From Rhizopus sp. PT2906 (lineage: Eukaryota > Mucoromycota > Mucoromycetes > Mucorales > Rhizopodaceae): a stretch of 64,000 bases of DNA. Below, in pieces: positions 12,022 to 22,639 of the stretch. The notes beneath the pieces were generated by a model. The model ran no database searches. It was not told the DNA's origin and worked only from the letters and a program-made list of their open reading frames with translations. Position 1 is the stretch's first letter; each line of letters starts with the position of its first letter. The stretch covers positions 62,001 to 126,000 of the forward strand of contig JAMYHX010000039.1 of NCBI GenBank assembly GCA_025529335.1, read 5' to 3'. The position numbers and the translations under genes were made by a program.

Positions 12022-13829
12022 TTATTTATTTATTACAATAGTAATGGCACTCATCGGATCCCCATTCGCTTCATTCAACGCGTCTAATAAAGTACGCACA
12101 TCTTCATGTGGAAATACGCCCATCAGATAGTTCAATTCTGGTGATTGCTCTCTACAAGGGCTTGTAGAGCTAGTTCCTAACGGTCGAGGCGCACTTATGC
12201 TAGACTTGGGTATATCCATTCGATTGCTAAATGCGGTATTCGTCACACCAATGGATCCTCTTTTAGAATTAGGTGATCTCTTGTTCAGTGCGTTCACTCT
12301 TTGATTCGGTGTTTTGTACTGATCATACTTGGGTATCTGCGTCGATCGGGAAAGACTAAGTCGGCTGATGGACCGTTGAAAGAGTCCGCTTCCATAGGCA
12401 CTCTGACTTGGTGCTAAAAAGGGTCTTTTGTCCATCGTATTTCTTCTCGTAAATGCTTGAGAACCAGCTGCCTTTTTCAAAAACATCGATATCGATCCAC
12501 TAAGAGATGTACTCGAACTGGCAAATGGAGATGGTTCAGGAGAATCAGACCTAGGCATTGGAACATACCCTTTTCCCCCCCTCTTTCATTTAGTTTTCTT
12601 TTTCTTTTTCTTTTTCTTTATAATTTACCTTCTTCAAGGGCTTTTGGTTTTCCTCTTGTTGACATAAATTGACTCCAGTGTGTGATTGGAGATTCTGTTC
12701 TTAAACACAGGTCAAGCGTCTTTTCATAAAAAACGATTCGTTCATAGACATCTGGTATGCGCATCATCTCTTCGTATGTCCTCGGTATATACTTTTGTGC
12801 TGCCTGAGATGCCTTTTTCTCATTGTATCGTCGTGCGCTCTTGACCGACTGAGATGATTTCTTACTGGATATAGATCCTCTTCTTGACTGTGTCACAGGC
12901 CTGGATGACGGCTGCATTGGCTGTTCATTAAGAAATGACCTTGTCGATAAAGATTTTATTGAAATGGACGCAGTGTCGCTCATGTTGTCTTTCCTTGATG
13001 ATTGTCTCGATAGTATGCCTGGATCAGTCCTGACAGGCGACGCATAAACATCCTTGATGGATATCATGGATCGATCAGGAAGAATATGTAAGCTGCGTAA
13101 GGATGAAGAAGGTGAAGGTAATGCGTTCGTCTGCTGTTCGAGTAGAATCTTTTCCTTGTCTTCACTAGCATTTCTATAGCTTTCCAATACGGCTTTCCTC
13201 AAGATACCCTTCTTCTTTTCAGGTGCCCTTTCTGTCGTCTTTTCTTCTGGCTTTTGAAGCTGAGATGCACTTGACATAGACTGTGGATCAATTGCCTCCT
13301 TGTCCGGCTCTTCAGCTATTTTTTCTTCACATATCCTTTCTTGCTCTAGTAATTCTATTTTAGACGGTATTACTTCGTCAGGTATCATGATCGTATCGGG
13401 AACAGATTTCTCTCTGGCGTTATTCTCAAGAATTGTAGGGTCTGGCCCCTTTTCGTCAGGAACGTAAGACTTTTGGACTATTTCTTTTTCTTCGATCAGT
13501 GGATCTATTGGCACATATTCTTTAAGCTTCTCGAACAGGTCTTGTTTAGGATCCTTCTGTTCAACACAGATGACAGGTTCATCTTTTGATAATTCTTCAT
13601 CTGGTTTCTGTAACTGATCTTGCTTCTCAACAGCAGATAGAGGTGTACCTGACTCTTTTTTTTTCATCATTGAGCTTTTTCAAGGGGTCATTTCTTCAAG
13701 TGACCTTACCTTGAGTTTCCCATACGTCAATAAATAACTCAATTTCACGAATCTGATCAAGTATAACTAGAGAAAAAAAGTCAATCACTGCTAAACATAT
13801 TATAAATGATTGTAACCTTGAGAGGCCAT
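12022..13829 (-). CDS. Low-complexity protein with C-terminal CUE-like domain
   Basis: The start exon MASQ (ATG at 13827-13829) splices to a helix reading VILDQIREIELFIDVWETQ, then to a long Lys/Glu/Ser-rich region. A more ordered segment follows (KYIPRTYEEMMRIPDVYERIVFYEKTL...ITHWSQFM), and a phase-1 intron from about 12568 to 12628 joins KALEE to GYVPMPRSDSPEP. The C-terminus, LNYLMGVFPHEDVRTLLDAL followed by NEANGDPMSAI, fits the ubiquitin-binding CUE fold (MFP-type and nGD-xx-A motifs). Many RxxS/SP sites suggest phosphorylation. The family name is unknown to me. The CUE-like call is from pattern only. Confidence 0.65.
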
Positions 13830-14001
13830 TTTAAAATAAAATAGATAAAAAAGGGTTTAAGGTATTTAAATATCATGTCTTTAATTTTACTTTGGAATAT
13901 TAATATTTTGTCTATGTTGCCATATTCAGATTAAACATAGCTTGTATACACTTCAGAAAGAAAACACTACTTAAATATATATATATATATATATATCTTC
14001 T

Positions 14002-15808
14002 TTATTGCTCTTCAATTTCAATCATACCCACGTCAAGGTCTTGCTCTACTTCCACTTTTCCAGCATCATTTTCTGAATAAGTATATACTTTTACGCAGCC
14101 ATCTACAAATATGTAATAAGTCATCATACTATAGTCTAATATGTAAATTACCATCTCCACATGAAAATAATAGAGGTCTATAAGGATGAAATATCACATC
14201 ACGAACTTCCATATCTAAATGAACAAACGGATGAGTAATAGTACTTGTGAAGAATGTTTCTTTTATACCTTGGTGGTCTTTTAAAATGGCAGTTACTTGG
14301 CCTGATAACATATTAAACACAAAAATTTGTCCATAGATTGTAGGTGCAAGTAGATATCTTCCGTTTGAAGCAATTTTTACCAACCATGAATTGGAGTGAT
14401 AGCTACACTCTTGTTGTTTAGAGAGAAAGTAAATACTTAAAAAAACAACTTACTCTTCGTCTTGGTATTTCTTGACTTGTTCAAATTTAAACTGTTCACC
14501 GTCTTTTGTGGGATATACTAGTTTATGTAAAGTACATGTGTTTGGCTTGGATGCTATGTAGAATTGTAAGTAAAATGGAAGCTAATAAGCTTTCATACTT
14601 ACAGACTCCTTCACTCACATCACAAAGCTCTGCTCCTCTAGTAATAAACCAAGCGTATTCCCCTCTTTCCTTGTCGTTATCCTCATATTGACTAAAATAG
14701 AGGGATTCATCTAACCAACGAACAAATTTACCACAATCACAGTATGATGAATATAGATCGCTAAAGGTTTGCAGTAGCTATAAAAAAAAAAAAGGAATAA
14801 GACCTATACTTTTTCTATATGTCATCTATATACCTGTGCATTTTCAAAATCATATAGTCTCACATGTTCATCTGTTGCAGCCAAAAAGTATTTATTACCC
14901 GTATTTGGTACAAAGGAAACAGTAAATGCCATGCAAGTGATATTATCATCCATCTTTGTGCTATCCAAGAACGTAATCCAATCCTTGTCCATGTGCCACC
15001 TGATGATGCTACCATCTTGACTAGTTGATAAAAGGTAATTCTGTCCATCAAATTCGAGTGCTTTAATACACAAGATCTCTTCGGTATGTCCTTCCAACTT
15101 GGTTACTACTTTTGAATCAATCACGTTGAATATCTTGATCGGACAAGGCAGGATATGATTATCATCATCTTCTGCCGACCAACGATGTCTGTCTTTTAAT
15201 TTGCCTCCTACTGTCATGTATTCACTGTTTGCGACAAACTTTCCACAATAGAATTCATCAATGTTCTTTTCTTCTGTGTCTCTCAGTTTTCGCACGAGGG
15301 CAAAATCATTTTCAACATCCCAGATCTTGACAGCACCGATATTGGAGAAAGTAGCCAACAGGGTGCCATCTTGGGAAAGTGCCATGCTTGTGATAGGTGC
15401 CTGATCGTTGATCGTACAAGGTATACTCTCCAACACATGGCTTTCGTTGATAGTATGAATCATTTGATGTCCAGATTCAGCATGATAAGTCCAGTAGTTA
15501 TCTGGATAGTTTTCTCGTAACTCTTCCACTCGTTTACTGTTCCAAAACTCAGGTTCCTTTTTGACAGGCGCAACTTTGGCTCTGCCCTTTTGAGTTGTTT
15601 CTTTCTTTGTTGTCGTCTTGCGTTTCACCAGTGTCTTTTTCTTTTTCGCTGTCTTTTTTCTTTTCTTGTCATCTTCTGAACTGGTTTGTAGTAGATCGTC
15701 TGTCAATATTTCGTCTGTATCTTGGTGTTCTCGACTGCCAACAGACAAGTTCTCAAACTCGTCAATATCTGAACCTTCTGTATATGAAACTGACTTCTTT
15801 CTGGGCAT
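14002..15808 (-). CDS. WD40-repeat protein with Lys-rich acidic N-terminus
   Basis: Begins MPRKKSVSYTEGSDIDEFE, then a strongly basic stretch (KKRKKTAKKKKTLVKRKT) that looks like a nuclear localisation region. WD40-type blades follow: ITSMALSQDGTLLATFSNIG with AVKIWDVE, then CPIKIFNVIDSKVVTKLEGH, YLLSTSQDGSIIRWHMDKDW and YFLAATDEHVRLYDFENAQ. After introns it continues with GQIFVFNMLSGQVTAILKDH and ends DVGMIEIEEQ. At least three introns split the C-terminal half. I cannot assign an orthologue; a chromatin or nucleolar role is inferred only from the basic tail and WD40 fold. An (AT)n run lies just past the stop (about 13975-13996). Confidence 0.75.
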
Positions 15809-16148
15809 AGTTTTGTATTAGAAAAGAAAAAGAAAAAGTCGGTCGCGCGTTTCAAAGGGAAAAAAAAAAGAAAAAAGTAACTGGTGTGACTACGTCCTTG
15901 AATCGCGCGCGTTTTAAAAATCTACATGTAGACAACATAAGAGAGGGGCTATTCTTTATGTAAACTTTTATCCCATTTTTTTTTTTGCCTTGTCAAATTT
16001 TAATAGTTTAAAAGAATGAAAGCACTCACAATTGTTTATTTATATGCAAAGGGATAACAAATATATATAAAAAAAAGGGAGCAAAATTAAGGGGGGGGAT
16101 TACATGATTATATATGTGAGGTTACTAGAGTAATATATACCATTGCCA
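15809..16148. other. Intergenic region, WD40 gene promoter and methyltransferase 3' side
   Basis: About 340 bp. It is rich in A and T homopolymers, has two GCGCGC-type patches (about 15843-15850 and 15904-15912) and a G8 run near 16092. No gene seen. Confidence 0.55.
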
Positions 16149-17358
16149 TTATTTTTGTGCTAAAAAGGCATACAAACCGATAAACGCTCTTGATCGAACC
16201 AAGGCGCGTTTAGTGGTATCAAGCAAGATATGATAGTTTTCATCTTGTTCAATATTCAACGACTTCTTGAGCCAAGGAGCCAAACCCTCGAGTATACCTT
16301 GAAATGTATGCAAATAAGCATGACCCACTGGTCCTCCCCAGCCGAGCGGAACCTCACGATAGTCACTTTGTACAATCTTCATACCATTATCAACCAACAT
16401 CGTATCGTATTTAGCTGCAACAGAGGGGTCAAGTTGATATGACTCACAGAATGATTCAAATGCCTCCATATACGTTTTTGCTACATTATCAATTGTCGTA
16501 ATCTATTCCACACACCATGTTAGTCCATTTCCCTTTTTTTTTTTTTATATGTAAAAAATGTTTTACATTAATGCGCATGTCCACTTCAACACATTGAAAA
16601 CAGCCTCCGTCTTTTAATACGCGCTTGATTTCGGATAAGATGAATGGCCATTCTTTTGATTTGAAGGCTAGTACAACAAACCTATCGAGTTGTGTTACAA
16701 TTTGCATAAAGAAAATATATAATAAAAAGCACCTCATATGAACAAAATCTATTATTAAAAAGGGGGAATGTTAGATTTCTTTCTTATTTTGCCCTCAAAG
16801 ATTATGCGTGTGTATGTGTATATATTACCAAAGTAATTATCAGGATAAGGTAATCCTTGAAGTATATTCGCTTCTGTAAAATGAAGGTTGGCAGGTCGAA
16901 TCACTTGAGGCCAAAGACTACACATGTCAATTCCGGTAAACTGGCAGCTGGGATATTCTAGACTTTCTTCGCATAGCCAAGTTGCTGGGCCACAGCAGAC
17001 ATCTAATATATTCAAGTTTGACTTTTGAAAGTCTAATAGATGAAATGCTTCTTTCATGATATTACTATACAAGACTGATTAATATCTATCAAATATGAAA
17101 AGGAGAGAGAGAACCTTACAAGCCTAGTATTTCCTTGATAATAAAGTGCTGATCATGTAATCTATCTACTTCTTTATCGTCTTTAGGTAGCATATATGTA
17201 CTATTCTCTATCGCATGATATTCTCTTCCGTAAATGATACGCGACGTCAACTTCTTTTCTTGTTCTTTATTCTGTTTGACTGTTTTTAGTTTTTTAGCAT
17301 AATGAATGTTGTTATTATTAGTAGTAAGAGAGGGATCACGTGAAATAGTCACTCCCAT
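16149..17358 (-). CDS. SAM-dependent methyltransferase (class I)
   Basis: Starts MGVTISRDPSLTTNNNN, has a basic N-terminal segment, then IIYGREYHAIENSTYMLPKD before the Rossmann domain. Motif I is NILDVCCGPATWLCEE, the acidic motif II is FTGIDM, and a post-motif reads FTEANILQGLPYPDNYF. A later exon has LSEIKRVLKDGGCFQCVEVD, the usual 'pathway to product' strand. The last exon contains YREVPLGWGGPVGHAY and ends FIGLYAFLAQK. Introns lie near 16504-16570, 16680-16830 and 17065-17120. This type is common in Mucorales and resembles LaeA/UMTA-like methyltransferases. The substrate is unknown. Confidence 0.85.
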
Positions 17359-17849
17359 ATATAACAGTATATAAAGAATATATTTAAAAAGAAAAGTTTA
17401 TTCATGCAAATGATGATGATTTTATTTTCTTAAATACTTTTCCCCTTTTGATTTATGTGTCGCCTTTTTTTCTTTGCTGCCTTTGAATCCACCCCTTAAA
17501 CAAAGGCATCATTGTTTGTTTATTCTCCCTCTTAAATTCTTTCTTCATCTCCCCTTTTATTTTTGAAGAATAGGAAGATTCAATTTTATTTAAACCCTTT
17601 TTTAGAATGACAACCTTCATTTTAATGGTAAGGAGTATAAGAGTAATAATAAAACATAAACAGGCGTATTCGCATGAATTTACACAAACACAAACACACA
17701 GAGACAAGGGAGAGAAAGAGAGTGTGTGAGAGGAGAGAGAAGGGATATGTGTGTGTGTGTGTTTTAACATAAAAGGAGATAAAATCATTTATTGAATAAA
17801 TGGTATACGAAATTACAAAAAGAAAAAAATAATCATGCATTTTTCTTCT
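17359..17849. repeat. Intergenic region with purine tracts and a (TG)n microsatellite
   Basis: About 490 bp between the methyltransferase start and the exonuclease-like gene stop. A GA-rich tract (about 17699-17740) is followed directly by (GT)n at about 17747-17762. Long frames crossing it are artefacts of the repeats. Confidence 0.6.
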
Positions 17850-20633
17850 TTACTGTTCTTTTTCTTGTCGATTTAATTTTGTTGCGTATTCATACAATTT
17901 GTATAATGCCAATCCAGTGAATGCGCTGTATTCCAAAACAGCTGGACGTAAATTCTTTTCATCCCAAAGCGAGTTTGAAAACTTTCGTTCTTGTACTCCT
18001 TGTCTTGCTTTCTGTTTCTCTTTGAATTGATCATAATCCCTCCAATTTTTTAAATAATAATTGACGGCGTCATTAAACTTACTCACATTACCTTCTTTAA
18101 GAATACTCGAGACTTCTTGGCATGCACCCATGGTAAGACCGAGTTGTTTCTCTATGTCACTGTAAAGCTGTTCGCCGTACCAGATGACTCGCTTGATATC
18201 AGGATTGCTGAGTAAAATACCCAGTTTGGTGTCTTTCAGTGTGGCTGGATATAAGCATGCTTGATCGATCACGATAGTATAAGATTCTGCACTTTTGTCT
18301 GTCGCGATGAGTAACTGAAGTGCTTTGAGGGTCTCGCAGCTTTCGGTGCTAATCTTGTGATACGTGATGGCAACAGTGTAGTCCTTTTCGGGAATTGCAA
18401 TCATCTGCAAATGTTCGGGCATGTTGCATTTATGCATGTAGAGTATGTAGGGTCTATCAGTCAAATAGGCAGTGTCAACAAAGGTTGGCAAGTCTTCTGT
18501 CAGCTGAGTCGCTGTTTCTGTGTTGTTGTTGTCATCATCATCATCATCATCGTCATCGTCATCGTCAAGATCATCTGGGTTGTTTACTTTGGGTCCGCTA
18601 AAGCGTTGCCGGATCGGTATTTGATTCATTTGCATTTTCATCGACCTTGGCCTTTCTTCTTCCATATCCCAAGAGCTGGACTGTATCTTATCCGTCGTTT
18701 CTGTTGTAGTACTCCATTCGTTATTGTTGTTGTAAGGGATCGCAACCGTGTTGAACTTTTGTGCCTGACGTGGTGCTTGAGGATTGGGCGACGATGAAGG
18801 CGGTCGTGTATCGATTTCTTTAGGATCGATATCTATTTTTTTCTTCCAAAGTACCTGACTCTTGTCTGCAAACTCTCCCCACCATTCTTCTGCTCTTTCG
18901 GCTGCCTTGGATTGGTCCCATGAAAATTCACCAGATTGGCTAGCATTTCCAGTTTTTAGTTCAGTGCTGTAAATATCCTTTGTGGGCTTGGACTGGAAGA
19001 TTTTTCTGTTACTGCCGCTGCTGGGGCTGTTAACTGATGGGCTGCGCTGGTTAGATGAATACTGTCTTGTTTTTTGATTGTTGTAGTTGTTGTTGCTGCC
19101 AAAACGTGGACTCTGGTGCCTATTACCGCTTTGATGTGACTGAGATGAATGACCAAAGCGAGGCGGTTTTTGAAAGTTGGCATATCTTTGCGACGGTTTG
19201 GCCCACATACTGTCTTCGGAAGAGGATATTCGCGACTTGGATCTAGGAGATGAGCGATACTCTGTTTCGTTAGAGCCCCAGGAATCGGGTGCAACAGAGA
19301 GCTGTTCATGTTTGATGGTTGGAGGAGCAGCAAAATGGATATCTGTCTTCTTCTCGGACAATTCACTCATCCAGTCATTCTTTTCGCATAACTCCGTATC
19401 CTCCGCCTCATTCTCATGCCAGTTACTCGTGGTATCGGTTATTTGAGCTGGTTCATCTTCGTTTGTGGTTTTGGCTGTAGGCGTTTCAGCTTCAACTAAG
19501 GATCGCTTGATTGCCTCCTCCAGTTGTCGTTGATAGTCAGGATTGCTGTCGTCATAATCGTTGCTTGTGGTGCTCGAAGATACTTGTGTTTCAGATAAAT
19601 TCTTTTTCTGGGGATCAATCACTGTCAAAAGATCTTGGCTACCAGAGGGAGAGCTTTTGCCAATCGCACGTTGTCGGTGCCAACGGTCGAGAGCCTTACG
19701 CCCTGAGGCGTTTGTTACGGAGTATGGCCAGAAATAGTCCGTCTCGGTAGGATGTTCAGCAGTATATTCATTCAAGGCAATCAAACTGACAACATCAAAT
19801 ATGGCATAGACCATAGCCTTTGCAGGTAAGGGATCCTTAGTCCAGATACAATCTTCAGCCGAATAGTTGAATGCGTTACGGAGCTGTTTGATGTTTGTGA
19901 ACGCTTGAAGGCCCTTCCAGCTGTTAGCAAACTTGATCATGGCATTATGTAAGCTAAGTTGTTCAACAGCAATTGGCTTTAACTTAGCCTGCAAATCAAG
20001 AACAGGAGCTAGTTCGATTTGCTTAAAGTAACATTCAATGGCCATGGCATCGGCACGATAAGCCCATCCTACAGCGTTTATTTTCTCATTTTCCAGAATG
20101 GGTTTCAGATGGCGTGTGACAGCTTCTTGACCGATAAGATCGACTTGTATAGCGTAGCCTTTCTCTTTTGATACAGCAATTTGCAATAGTTTGAGAACAG
20201 GCATCTCTTTCTTGACACCAAGGAATTCGCAGTCGATAGCGATGCAATCACTTTTTTCGATTTCTGGAACGATGGATTCCAATTGTTGTTCTGTGGTCAC
20301 TTTGATTGCTGTAATGTACTCTCCGTTATCAACAGGCACACGTACTGTGTTGTCATCCAAGCGTTCCCATCCAGGCTCAAGTTGGTCATAGTCTACTTGA
20401 ATTGCAGGTCTATGAGTTTTAATTGTCGTAGGTTGGATTTGGGAAGGTGGTGGTTTATAAGCTTTCACTTTTTCAAAGTCTCTCCCGTGTCCAACAAGTC
20501 TTCTCAAAGGCTTTATAGCGTCATCAATCATTACATAATCCATAGATTCAAAGGCTGATAGCAAGCCCAAGGCAGCTTCACTTGCACATATCGTGTTCTT
20601 CCAATATTCATGGATGGTTGTTTGAAACTCCAT
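17850..20633 (-). CDS. 3'-5' exonuclease-like protein with two DnaQ-type domains
   Basis: A single-exon frame of 927 aa. I chose the start at MEFQTTIHEYW because upstream codons are read from a TC-rich leader. Residues about 110-310 form a DEDD 3'-5' exonuclease domain: CIAIDCEFLG (Asp-x-Glu), GWAYRADAMAIE (second Asp region) and AMVYAIFDVVSLIALNEY (Tyr...Asp). A long disordered middle is rich in Ser, Asn, Gln and Arg, and a run of Asp is encoded by GAT/GAC repeats (about 18531-18566). The C-terminal 220 aa look like a second exonuclease fold (GILLSNPDIKRVIWYGEQLY and LRPAVLEYSAFTGLALYKLY) but lack the acidic catalytic residues. It lacks a clear HRDC domain, so it is not a standard Rrp6. An RNA-processing role is inferred. 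Confidence 0.8.
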   Translation of the reverse strand: MEFQTTIHEYWKNTICASEAALGLLSAFESMDYVMIDDAIKPLRRLVGHGRDFEKVKAYKPPPSQIQPTTIKTHRPAIQVDYDQLEPGWERLDDNTVRVPVDNGEYITAIKVTTEQQLESIVPEIEKSDCIAIDCEFLGVKKEMPVLKLLQIAVSKEKGYAIQVDLIGQEAVTRHLKPILENEKINAVGWAYRADAMAIECYFKQIELAPVLDLQAKLKPIAVEQLSLHNAMIKFANSWKGLQAFTNIKQLRNAFNYSAEDCIWTKDPLPAKAMVYAIFDVVSLIALNEYTAEHPTETDYFWPYSVTNASGRKALDRWHRQRAIGKSSPSGSQDLLTVIDPQKKNLSETQVSSSTTSNDYDDSNPDYQRQLEEAIKRSLVEAETPTAKTTNEDEPAQITDTTSNWHENEAEDTELCEKNDWMSELSEKKTDIHFAAPPTIKHEQLSVAPDSWGSNETEYRSSPRSKSRISSSEDSMWAKPSQRYANFQKPPRFGHSSQSHQSGNRHQSPRFGSNNNYNNQKTRQYSSNQRSPSVNSPSSGSNRKIFQSKPTKDIYSTELKTGNASQSGEFSWDQSKAAERAEEWWGEFADKSQVLWKKKIDIDPKEIDTRPPSSSPNPQAPRQAQKFNTVAIPYNNNNEWSTTTETTDKIQSSSWDMEEERPRSMKMQMNQIPIRQRFSGPKVNNPDDLDDDDDDDDDDDDNNNTETATQLTEDLPTFVDTAYLTDRPYILYMHKCNMPEHLQMIAIPEKDYTVAITYHKISTESCETLKALQLLIATDKSAESYTIVIDQACLYPATLKDTKLGILLSNPDIKRVIWYGEQLYSDIEKQLGLTMGACQEVSSILKEGNVSKFNDAVNYYLKNWRDYDQFKEKQKARQGVQERKFSNSLWDEKNLRPAVLEYSAFTGLALYKLYEYATKLNRQEKEQ

Positions 20634-20973
20634 TTTTGAGGTCAAAAAAAGAAGCAAATTAAGCTCCCTTTCAGTTACTGCATTAAAAATTAACTTATGA
20701 CGTATGATAAATTGCTGTATTTTTTTTCTTTCCCTTTCTTTTTTCTTTCCCTTCTTTTGCTGTATGGATAAAGAAGTAGAGTTGAATAAGATAAAGCAAA
20801 AAGTAAGTATAACAGCCAATCAGATTTTATGCTGTTGCATAATAAATTATTAGTTATTAAAAACAGCAAGTTTTTAGATACTGGAGTATAAAGATATACC
20901 AACTACTTGGAGATTGAATTTAATACCCTTTGATGCTTCAAATGAGATAAAGTCATGGACAATATATAATAAT
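20634..20973. other. Divergent intergenic region, exonuclease-like / SANT genes
   Basis: About 340 bp that must serve both genes. It contains a TC-rich pyrimidine tract (about 20720-20760) typical of promoters in this window. No further feature seen. Confidence 0.5.
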
Positions 20974-21909
20974 ATGATACCTATCACGCCTTATTCACAA
21001 TATCCTGTTAGTTTATAATACATGTTTATTTATTACATACTTACACTACGCATAGTTTAACCCTCAATCAGAGTGTCTGGATGATAATCTAGAAAAGAAC
21101 CTAAGAGAATCCCATGAGAGAGAAAGATACCTAGAGCGTATTATTCATTCACAAGCAAATCAACTTAAATCACCTTCTGTTGAAAATACGCTTCATACTT
21201 TAAAGAATATTTACTTGTATAACGTAAGACACAATATTCCTTTTATATATAACCTCACTAAAAAGACTAAATTAGCAAAATGAATCCAAGATACAGCACT
21301 CTAATGAAATGGATAGGCTAAAGAACGAAATAGATATGCTATCAAGGAAACGGCATAGGCTTGACGTGATTACTCAACATCTGAATCATTTAGAATTATT
21401 TACAAATGAGGTAATCAAATAAAAATAACTATAGAAATATTTTTAGTAAATAATGAAAAAGTCGCAGGATGAGATTCAGGATAGAAAATGGCTATTATGG
21501 AAAATAAAGATGAATGAACTCAAATTAGCAATGAAAGATATCGAATTGGAAGCACTTTATCGTAAACAGTCGACTAATTTAACCAACTTGAGTCTCTTGG
21601 CTGATAAGTTACTAAAAGATGATGATAATAAGAAGCGAAAGATGAACGATGACCGTAAGTTATTATACAACTAGACATTTCTTTTTTTTATTTTTTTATT
21701 AATATCATAAAGGACAACAATGGTCAAGGCTGTGGTCAAGGAAAGAAGACAAGATGCTGATGGAGGCAGTTCAGAAAGTAGGCACAAGTGACTGGCAAAG
21801 AATATCCAACTATTTGCATGAACGTACACCTCACGAGTGCTTTGAACGTTGGCAGATGATATCCAGTAATCCAAGAAAGCTACCTTCGATATCAGCTTTA
21901 CTAGACTAA
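20974..21909 (+). CDS. Coiled-coil protein with C-terminal SANT/Myb domain
   Basis: Reconstructed from five short exons. It begins MIPITPYSQYP, then FNPQSECLDDNLEKNLRESH and coiled-coil sequence, QHSNEMDRLKNEIDMLSRKR, SQDEIQDRKWLLWKIKMNEL. The last exon, RQQWSRLWSRKEDKMLMEAV then QKVGTSDWQRISNYLHERT and CFERWQM, is a SANT/Myb repeat with the three spaced Trp-type positions (W, W, W). Splices are GT..AG and keep the frame at 21660-21713. Only one Myb repeat is present. A DNA-binding or chromatin-associated role is inferred. Exact intron 4 borders (about 21411-21466) are uncertain. Confidence 0.7.
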
Positions 21910-21988
21910 ATTTTATTGTTATGCACTGACATTTCTTTTTTATTTTTATTATTATTAAAAATGAAACTTATTACCCTTTGACTCTAAT

Positions 21989-22056
21989 CACTCTAATATA
22001 TCACTCTAATATATATTTTGTATGAAAGTGTGGACTTTATGGTCACTCTAATATAT
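21989..22056 (+). repeat. Three copies of a 13-bp direct repeat (CACTCTAATATAT)
   Basis: Copies at 21989-22001 and 22002-22014 are in exact tandem, and a third exact copy lies at 22044-22056. A partial match (actctaat) precedes them at 21981. They sit between the SANT gene stop and the Helitron-like relic, just 33 bp before that relic's first ATG. They may be part of a mobile element edge, but could also be a simple local duplication. Confidence 0.75.
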
Positions 22057-22088
22057 AACACTACGAGATCATAACGGAATTATCTACT

Positions 22089-22511
22089 ATGCTTTCTCAT
22101 TGTAACCCTTTTTCACGCATATATCGCCATGCACATGAGATTCTAAGCAGAAACGAGAACACAAATACGGACGGAGATTTGAGCAATAACACCAATGACA
22201 ACAATGAAAGCAACAACTCGCCTTACAATATCATCAGTCCTTCAATGAGAATGTGGTTAATCGAAGGGAGTGACAGACGTACTACCAATCTTCCTACAAC
22301 GGAGAAAGTCGCTGCCGTCATACCAATTGAGTATAGCGATCGAAGCCTCAGAAATATTATACATACCTTAAGAAGAAGTGATCGTAATGACAACATTCGT
22401 CAAGGCTATAGCTTTGACCAGCACTTTCAAAGAATCAGTCAAACGCATGTTGCATACATGCCCACCGACTATGCCCTTTTATTTCCTCATGGAACTTACG
22501 GATGGCATTGA
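22089..22511 (+). mobile_element. Helitron replication protein N-terminal fragment (relic)
   Basis: A 140-codon frame matches the region just before and at the start of the Helitron-like N domain of Rep/helicase proteins. The order is acidic Asn-rich linker, then VAAVIPIEYSDRSLRNII, then ISQTHVAYMPTDYALLFPHG followed by TYGWH. In full-length Helitron proteins this 'Y-x-P-L-x-Y-x-L-L-F-P-x-G-x-x-GW' block leads into the Rep and helicase domains. Here a stop follows GWH immediately and neither the two-Tyr Rep motif nor a helicase motif is seen downstream. It is therefore a truncated relic. Family call is by motif only. Confidence 0.7.
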
Positions 22512-22639
22512 GGCATGCGCCTTTCCTCCTCCACTGCTTGTTATAGAATGAAGATTATAATTTCCATATTAGGTAAAGACAGAGTCTGTGCGTAGTCAAT
22601 AAGGAATAGAAAGTGATTTATAAGCACTATTCCGATGTG

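Noticed and set aside
17453..17840. Two long overlapping minus-strand frames near the (GT)n run
   Set aside because: They are read from dinucleotide and purine repeats, giving repetitive His-Thr, Cys-Val and Ser-Leu strings, and have no domain or splice support.
18357..18797. Plus-strand frames with Ile/Val or His runs
   Set aside because: They are antisense to the Asp run and neighbouring sequence of the 927-aa exonuclease-like gene.
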